Shown piece by piece: positions 6,091-6,276 of a stretch of DNA of 6,276 nucleotides. The DNA is taken from NCBI GenBank assembly GCA_934662525.1, contig CAKUKJ010000149.1:1-6276 (forward strand), given 5' to 3'. The DNA is from an uncultured Coriobacteriales bacterium (GTDB lineage Bacteria; Actinomycetota; Coriobacteriia; Coriobacteriales; UMGS124). The notes below the pieces were generated by a model. That model worked only from the letters and a program-made list of their open reading frames with translations, was not told where the DNA came from and ran no database searches. A program made the translations under genes and the position numbers. The first letter of the stretch is position 1; every line of letters begins with the position of its first letter.

Positions 6091-6276
6091 TTGCACCATG
6101 CATTCAGCACCGCGACAGGGCCGCGCCATGAGACGGTGGCGGGGCGGCTTGTTGTGGGAGAGGGAGAGGGGGTGAGGAGAGACATGGATTGTGCAGACAA
6201 GGCAGTGTCGGAAGACGGGGCAGAAAGACTTGCGACATGCATCAACGGCGAGCCGCTGTATCGCGAGATATACGTG
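6091..6276 (+). CDS. Partial gene running off the right edge, possibly FdhD-like
   Basis: A frame open from at least 6001 runs to the last base without a stop. From about 6091 its codons carry GC-rich third positions (about 70 percent at 6091-6183), as expected for coding DNA here. From 6013 to 6090 the value drops below half, as in non-coding DNA. Possible starts are TTG at 6091 (GGAG 9 nt upstream), ATG at 6184 (AGGAG at 6175-6179, the strongest ribosome site) and ATG at 6013 (poor site). The end of the translation, AERLATCINGEPLYREIYV, resembles the beginning of FdhD (Glu-rich, then hydrophobic-Asn-Gly-Glu), the sulfurtransferase that activates the molybdenum cofactor of formate dehydrogenases. 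Only about 30 residues are comparable and the defining Cys motif would lie outside the window, so this identity is tentative. It is divergent from the LuxR-type regulator. Confidence 0.45.
   Translation, partial: MHHAFSTATGPRHETVAGRLVVGEGEGVRRDMDCADKAVSEDGAERLATCINGEPLYREIYV

Noticed and set aside
6054..6245. Minus-strand 63-codon open frame at the right edge
   Set aside because: It is antisense to the better-supported plus-strand frame and is Ser/Pro-rich with no recognisable motif.

Overview
The window looks like a fragment of a GC-rich actinobacterial chromosome. The best fit is the class Coriobacteriia, probably an Eggerthellaceae-like gut or oral anaerobe. Three things point there: high GC at third codon positions, a long many-helix membrane protein ending in a LuxR-type DNA-binding domain (a regulator type strongly expanded in Eggerthellaceae), and a stand-alone-type FMN_bind domain attached to an envelope protein. 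This assignment is an inference from gene content and was not checked against a database.

Layout. Positions 1-741 (+) hold the 3' end of a class A-type penicillin-binding protein. Its transpeptidase domain is followed by an Ala-rich linker and a C-terminal FMN_bind domain with an intact flavinylation motif. Positions 742-988 are intergenic and unusually rich in inverted repeats, the best being a 22-bp hairpin at 789-838, with a possible extended -10 promoter just upstream of the next gene. Positions 989-1732 (+) encode a three-helix membrane protein with a DUF218/YdcF domain. It converges, with a 3-nt gap, on a two-gene minus-strand unit made of a class A beta-lactamase-fold lipoprotein (4099-2582) and endonuclease III, nth (2563-1736), separated by 18 nt. 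Positions 4100-4330 are intergenic and carry a 9-bp direct repeat upstream of the lipoprotein. Positions 5836-4331 (-) encode the membrane-bound LuxR-type regulator. Positions 5837-6090 are an A+T-richer divergent intergenic region. A plus-strand reading frame opens at about 6091 and runs off the right edge; it weakly resembles the N-terminus of the formate dehydrogenase accessory protein FdhD.

How the genes relate. Three of the six genes (the PBP, the YdcF-like protein and the lipoprotein) are expected to act at the cell envelope or on peptidoglycan. Endonuclease III is a housekeeping DNA repair enzyme that appears to share a transcript with the lipoprotein. The regulator is placed as if it controls the divergent gene at the right edge. 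The most unusual points are the PBP-flavoprotein fusion and an endonuclease III whose iron-sulfur cluster loop is split by 48 residues where E. coli has 2. I see no mobile element, CRISPR array, tRNA or rRNA.
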